Positions 24,713 to 28,249 of a stretch of 28,249 nt of DNA are shown one piece after another (the stretch's first letter is position 1; each line of letters begins with the position of its first letter). Origin of the DNA: Photobacterium profundum SS9. GTDB taxonomy: Bacteria; Pseudomonadota; Gammaproteobacteria; Enterobacterales; Vibrionaceae. Where the stretch lies: positions 1,361,784-1,390,032 of the forward strand of contig NC_006371.1 in NCBI RefSeq assembly GCF_000196255.1, in the 5' to 3' direction. Under the pieces are notes generated by a model, which saw only the letters and a list, made by a program, of their open reading frames with translations, was not told the DNA's origin and did not search any database. A program made the position numbers and the translations under genes.

Positions 24713-25720
24713 TTACTCTGGAATACAAATTTTTCCCTGTCGTGCTGCTTGTACTGTTCGAAATACTAGCCAGCTCACAATAACTGATAGTAGTGTCACC
24801 AACAGACGCGCCAGCCAAATTAAGCAAGACTGTTGACTAAGTTCAGCCATCTTGATGGTAGCAATAGACAAAGCCGCGAGTGGAAAAGAGAAAGCCCAAG
24901 ATGAAATAAAAAACGGCACACGCCAGAAGCGTATCGCATTACTACCCAGCAACATCATCAGAAATAATGCACAGTAATAGAGCAATCGGGCTGCGTTATC
25001 CAAACCACCAATCAATCCTGTATAAGAGACAAAACCAATTGAAGGGGGAGCTAGCAAAATGAAATATGTTGGCGTTAGGTGAAGTGGTAGTTGTTCATGA
25101 AATAAAAGGCGATACATAACAATCGTTAGGAGTACCAACCAAAATATCAGCCCAACACTGAAGAAGAACCAGCTGATTTCCACATAACCTAAATACATCC
25201 CATTTATAGGAACCACAATATTGCCGACCATGGGAATAAACCAACTGGGGTTAACATGCTCAATAGTGAAATGGTTATGATTGAGCCAGCTACTCATTAC
25301 GTAAATAGTTAACACTAACTGTAACAACATGCCAGCAGTCCATAGCGTTATGGCTAGTATTGGAATTGATTGCCAAAATACAGAAAGAAGCAGCATATTA
25401 ACCGAGATCGTCGGGAAAAAATTTAGCCGTACTGGGTGGTGTAATTCAGCACGAACATCTGATGCATGGCGAAAAATTTTCCAACCGTACGCACCTAATA
25501 AAATAATGAAAAGTGCTGAGGCAACAATACCGATAGCAAGAGAAAGTGTCTGTGCGACGGATGATGTTTGAAAACATTCTTTCCATGCAATACCCAACCC
25601 TATTAGCCCCATAACGATTGAAAAGAGTGTGATAGGTAAGTAAGCCACCCCTCTTTTTATTGAAGAGAGATCTTCATGGGGTACCGTACCTGAAGGCACT
25701 GTCAATACAGATGAAGACAT
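24713..25720 (-). CDS. TDT/SLAC1-family transporter (TehA-like)
   Basis: A 335-residue inner-membrane protein with about ten hydrophobic helices. It matches the tellurite-resistance/dicarboxylate transporter family (TehA, SLAC1 anion channels). Family features are PITLFSIVMGLIGLGIAWK in helix 1, ELHHPVRLNFFPTISVNMLLL after helix 2, the WFIPMVGNIVVPINGMYLG segment in the middle and RVPFFISSWAFSFPLAALSIAT near the end, which resembles the conserved F-x-x-x-W-W-x-F-x-F-P. It probably exports or conducts an anion. The transported compound is not known and tellurite resistance is not implied. The gene is monocistronic; the next minus-strand gene upstream ends about 150 bases away. Confidence 0.88.
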   Translation of the reverse strand: MSSSVLTVPSGTVPHEDLSSIKRGVAYLPITLFSIVMGLIGLGIAWKECFQTSSVAQTLSLAIGIVASALFIILLGAYGWKIFRHASDVRAELHHPVRLNFFPTISVNMLLLSVFWQSIPILAITLWTAGMLLQLVLTIYVMSSWLNHNHFTIEHVNPSWFIPMVGNIVVPINGMYLGYVEISWFFFSVGLIFWLVLLTIVMYRLLFHEQLPLHLTPTYFILLAPPSIGFVSYTGLIGGLDNAARLLYYCALFLMMLLGSNAIRFWRVPFFISSWAFSFPLAALSIATIKMAELSQQSCLIWLARLLVTLLSVIVSWLVFRTVQAARQGKICIPE

Positions 25721-25867
25721 GATAGATCCACTTTAAAGTAAGACTTATATTAAAAAGGCCCCAGATTTTCTAAGGAGCCAAGTTATTTGCGCCGAGGCTG
25801 GTGGTATAACAGCTACCGTTTTACTTATTGCAGCTTGATCAGCTATCTGAGCAAATACTGTAATAAA

Positions 25868-26386
25868 TTAAACCGGAGTATTGCGGCAACAATGGTGTCC
25901 CCTCGACTCACCTTGTCCACACCGACCACGACCTCGATGAGCATTGTGACCACCTTTATGGTGATGTCTTTCTTGTTTTGAGATAGCTCCTTTATTGTTA
26001 TGTCGACAACTGCACTCTTTTTTCTTTTCATCATGATTGGATGAAGGACGGCCCTGCTCGGCATCAGTCAAAGTATTCAACCCCGCAACCTCTGGGTTGG
26101 CCAACTCGACTGTGTCGCGGCGACCACAGTTGGTTTGAAAAACGGCAAATCGGTGAGCAAGCAGCTTTCCCAACATTTGTTTACCTATATTTCGCACGAC
26201 GATACGATCGGCATGTTGGCAGCTCAGCAATTCCAGCAAATCCTTTTTACCAGCACAATGAGCCTTGTGTACCGGATTAGCATGGCGGCTAACCTCTTCT
26301 CCTTGTTCATTGATAAACAAAAAAAATTCAGCTTTGGAAAAATGATTGGCGATACGATCTTCATTCATCGGAATTACAGTGTTCAT
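25868..26386 (-). CDS. NifX/NifB-type (dinitrogenase Fe-Mo cofactor family) protein with Cys/His-rich tail
   Basis: A 172-residue protein. Residues 1-110 match the dinitrogenase iron-molybdenum cofactor-binding fold: MNEDRIANHFSKAEFFLFIN, then HCAGKKDLLELLSCQHADRIVVRNIGKQMLGKL and an aromatic-rich strand. The last 55 residues are unusual, with a cluster of Cys and His (ECSCRHNN, RHHHKGGHN, RCGQ, HHCC), suggesting a metal-binding tail. Family members outside nitrogen fixation often pair with DUF134 regulators, as here: the gene overlaps DUF134 by 26 bases, so both are on one transcript. A function in metal handling or sensing is inferred; nitrogen fixation is not, since no nif genes are seen. 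The start at 26386 has GGAG about ten bases upstream; 26368 is possible. Confidence 0.8.
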   Translation of the reverse strand: MNTVIPMNEDRIANHFSKAEFFLFINEQGEEVSRHANPVHKAHCAGKKDLLELLSCQHADRIVVRNIGKQMLGKLLAHRFAVFQTNCGRRDTVELANPEVAGLNTLTDAEQGRPSSNHDEKKKECSCRHNNKGAISKQERHHHKGGHNAHRGRGRCGQGESRGHHCCRNTPV

Positions 26387-26684
26387 TGTTTATTACTCCA
26401 TTTTCTTCTTCGTGATGCATGATAAGAGCCTTGCCCTGGCTAAGACAATCTATGACTTTAAAGCGGGCTAATTTCAGAACATTGGCCAAGGTCTGCCGAG
26501 AGACACCCATCTCGATAGCCGCTTCTTGTTGCTGCATTTTCAATAGGTCAACCAATCGCAACGCCTCAAACTCATCATTGGCAAGTTGAACTTGTTCAAG
26601 CTGACTCATTGGAATCCTATTAGGTTTAAAGCAACTGTCTGCAGGTTGACCACAAATGTTTCTTGGGATTTTTGGTCTTGGCAT
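26361..26684 (-). CDS. DUF134 (UPF0251) DNA-binding protein
   Basis: A 107-residue protein of the DUF134 family: MPRPKIPRNICGQP and CFKPNRIPMSQLEQVQL at the start, the core ANDEFEALRLVDLLKMQQQEAAIEMGVSRQTLANVLKLAR (about 36-75, a sigma-70 region 4-like helix-turn-helix), and an acidic end. The N-terminal cysteines (C12, C18) may bind metal. It is probably a transcriptional regulator of its own operon, which includes the NifX/NifB-type protein. The start is at ATG 26684, because AGGAGG lies five bases upstream; the longer open frame to 26705 lacks this support. A palindrome 40-60 bases upstream is a good operator candidate. Confidence 0.88.
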   Translation of the reverse strand: MPRPKIPRNICGQPADSCFKPNRIPMSQLEQVQLANDEFEALRLVDLLKMQQQEAAIEMGVSRQTLANVLKLARFKVIDCLSQGKALIMHHEEENGVINNEHCNSDE

Positions 26685-26724
26685 GAAACCTCCTGTAATT
26701 GGCATATGCTATTTATACACCTAG

Positions 26725-26744
26725 TTTCTGGCATACGCCAGAAA
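26725..26744. promoter_or_regulatory. Palindromic operator candidate upstream of DUF134
   Basis: TTTCTGGCATACGCCAGAAA has perfect 8-base arms (TTTCTGGC/GCCAGAAA) around ATAC. A related half, TTGGCATATGCTA (26699-26711), is centred about 29 bases away. The position in front of a regulator gene suggests autoregulation by the DUF134 protein; this is inferred. Confidence 0.55.
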
Positions 26745-26839
26745 TTTTTACGTAATAAATGCATCCAATCATGCTTTGAGAGGCTATCGCACATACTAGA
26801 TGGTGTATGATTACAACATCTAGATTAAGAAGTCAGTGC

Positions 26840-27002
26840 ATGAAAGAGCTTTTCTACAACCTCGATTTAAACTTATTGCGAACCTTTTAATACTTCGCAA
26901 GAACTGAATATGCATAAAGCTTCAGAGCGCATTACACCTTATTTAGATGGGCTGGCTAACGCACTCAATAAGCGCTCTCAGTTAACTCACCTCACAAAAT
27001 AA
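26840..27002 (+). pseudogene. Remnant of a LysR-family regulator gene
   Basis: The first 16 codons (MKELFYNLDLNLLRTF) are a typical LysR opening, but TAA follows. In another frame from about 26888 the sequence continues SQELNMHKASERI, the expected next part of the helix-turn-helix. It then jumps directly to TPYLDGLANALN, which in full LysR proteins lies about 50 residues further on, and ends at TAA 27000. Two single T deletions in T runs would explain the frame change, and a larger internal deletion removed the rest of the DNA-binding domain. Nearly the whole effector domain is absent. It is clearly non-functional and lies next to a broken outer-membrane protein gene. Confidence 0.8.
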
Positions 27003-27040
27003 AACACTGTATTTAAATTATTAATGAAGAGAGTATTTAC

Positions 27041-27492
27041 ATGAGAAAATTATTACCTGTCGCTGCAACATTCCTTATTGCATCATTCGCTTCAAGTGTC
27101 ATTGCCGACGATAATTACCAAGGTCACCGCGCAGGTATTGGATATTCATGAACCGAACTTTCAGAAATTAACGGTGGTATCAATCGTTATTCAGCCGGCG
27201 ATGGAATCAAAATCGAATATGGGCATGATTTCAACCGTATTGTCGGTCTCAATGTTTCTTATGCCCAGAATAATGATGACTGGTCTTTTGGCAAACTCGA
27301 TGCATCGAACTTCCAAATTGATTCTGACATTGGTTATGCGTTTTTACTCAATGGCCTCGACATTAAACCTTATGGGCAATCGGTCTTTCTCGCATAAATG
27401 AAAAATTCACATATAACTCAGGCGCTAACATTGTATTCACTGAACATGTTGATACTGAACAATATTCCTTCACTGTCGGTTACCGCTTCTAG
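27041..27492 (+). pseudogene. Outer-membrane beta-barrel protein gene, disrupted
   Basis: The gene starts well (GAGAG site, ATG 27041, signal peptide MRKLLPVAATFLIASFASS..., cleavage near VIA) and continues as a small barrel (NYQGHRAGIGYS, YGHDFNRIVGLNVSYAQ, IDSDIGYAFLLNGLDIKPYG). Codon 37 is a TGA stop (27149-27151). Near 27375 one base is missing from a GGG run, after which the correct frame (IGLSRINEKFTYN...) runs to SFTVGYRF and TAG at 27490. The terminal aromatic and alternating strands are those of OmpX/AcfA-like eight-stranded barrels. Two independent lesions make a functional product unlikely unless the stop is misread or the sequence contains errors. Confidence 0.82.
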
Positions 27493-27515
27493 TTAGCCGC
27501 ATAACGATGCAATGA

Positions 27516-27932
27516 ACACCTAGCCTTTCGACTGAAGCGAAAACCATTCATATCTCACCAGATATACAGCTAGGTGAACATGACGGATATGGTTTACAAC
27601 TGGGTGTTAAAGACGTTATGTGGCTAGATGCTGTGTTCATTAGTATCGGCAAGATCGAAGGGGAAAGTACCGGTATTTACACTGATTCATACCGTAAAGA
27701 AAAAGTGCACACCTATCGACTTGGTGGTCAATATGCTTTTGATCGCGCAGAAATACACAAGGTACAATTAGAACTTGCCCTGTCAAAATATTCGACCAGT
27801 TATGTCTATCAAGCAACAGACACCTTTGGATTGCGCGCTAGTGTTGAATTCAACTTCTTTGGTCCGTTTTCCACACCACGCGTTTTTGATACCACGGTGA
27901 ATGCAACCTTAGGCTTCACTCTCAGTATTTGA
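27516..27932 (+). pseudogene. Outer-membrane barrel ORF lacking a start and signal peptide
   Basis: The frame is open from just after a TGA at 27513 to the stop at 27932, and reads as part of a beta-barrel: IHISPDIQLGEHDGYGLQLG, then VHTYRLGGQYAF, KVQLELALSKY, LRASVEFNFFG and the ending ATLGFTLSI. The only ATG (27618) lies in the middle of a strand and no ribosome binding site or signal peptide precedes it, so the 104-codon version is unlikely to be a working gene. It is best seen as the headless rest of a second outer-membrane protein beside the broken barrel gene. The family could not be named. Confidence 0.5.
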
Positions 27933-28147
27933 GTGGTGTACCCGTTATCTTTTACTGCCATCAACTCACACTTTTAAAACCTCGTAATTTCTCAAGCTAT
28001 GCAACAGTCCTAATTTGTCTAGACTTGCTTCTATAAAATAGAAAGATAAGGTTCATGAATTGATTTAATTAAGCCTGAATACAGTTTGTTGCGCTAACCT
28101 TACCCAAATCGCTCATATTTTAATATTTAAAAGCTTAAGGGGGACAC

Positions 28148-28249
28148 ATGGAAATAGTGTTTAATAACGGAGTACTTTACTTCAATTCTTTTTTTGCCGT
28201 CACTATCGGTATTTTGGTGCTATTTGTCGGGCGGCGATTAAACGCAGCT
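28148..28249 (+). CDS. gltS: N-terminal part of a probable sodium/glutamate symporter (GltS)
   Basis: The gene starts at ATG 28148 with a very strong site (AAGGGGG, four bases away) and runs off the window edge after 34 codons. The visible part has a short polar start (MEIVFNNGVLYFNSF) and a first hydrophobic helix (FAVTIGILVLFVGRRLNAA), which fits the start of GltS-type sodium/glutamate symporters (helix followed by GRxLN). Since only the first helix is visible, the family call is tentative. About 215 non-coding bases separate it from the decayed barrel ORF. Confidence 0.5.
   Translation, partial: MEIVFNNGVLYFNSFFAVTIGILVLFVGRRLNAA

Noticed and set aside
27078..27401. 107-codon ORF over the barrel pseudogene
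   Set aside because: It runs out of frame with the signal peptide and barrel strands, and its Met/Leu/Ile-rich product has no barrel pattern.

Overview
The window looks like a chromosomal segment of a marine gammaproteobacterium of the Vibrionaceae, most likely Photobacterium or a close relative. The best indicators are a complete TonB2-type operon with a TtpC protein and a DUF3450 protein, a DUF2986 protein, the modest GC content, and MITE-like repeats between genes. No tRNA, rRNA, CRISPR array or prophage was seen. The species is an inference; no search was run.

Left third (1-11.3 kb): the end of an unrecognised gene and a DedA-family membrane protein are followed by a six-gene iron-uptake energising operon on the minus strand (DUF3450, TtpC, ExbB, ExbD, TonB, TPR protein; nearly all start/stop codons overlap). 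Upstream lie a MITE and a TonB-dependent siderophore receptor with a Fur-like box. An IS630-family element sits behind the receptor promoter. Then comes a LysR regulator with a striking Fur-like inverted repeat at its start, next to an AT-rich, gene-poor stretch.

Middle (12-24 kb): an exported sugar-epimerase-like protein; a divergent cysteinyl-tRNA synthetase; a PH-domain protein; a methyltransferase; a DEDDh exonuclease; DoxX; an endonuclease/exonuclease/phosphatase-fold protein; RhlE helicase; DUF2986; and an exported 5'-nucleotidase. The strongest regulatory finding is in front of cysS. A 30-codon leader ORF with four consecutive Cys codons overlaps three mutually exclusive RNA hairpins (pause, antiterminator, terminator). 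This has the architecture of ribosome-mediated transcription attenuation responding to charged tRNA-Cys.

Right end (24-28.2 kb): a PaaI-type thioesterase; a TehA/SLAC1-family transporter; a coupled DUF134 regulator and NifX/NifB-type protein with a Cys/His-rich tail behind a palindromic operator candidate; then a decayed patch (LysR remnant, outer-membrane barrel pseudogene, headless barrel ORF); and the start of a probable sodium/glutamate symporter. Two MITE families are visible. One has termini closely matching the left end of the resident IS630 element.
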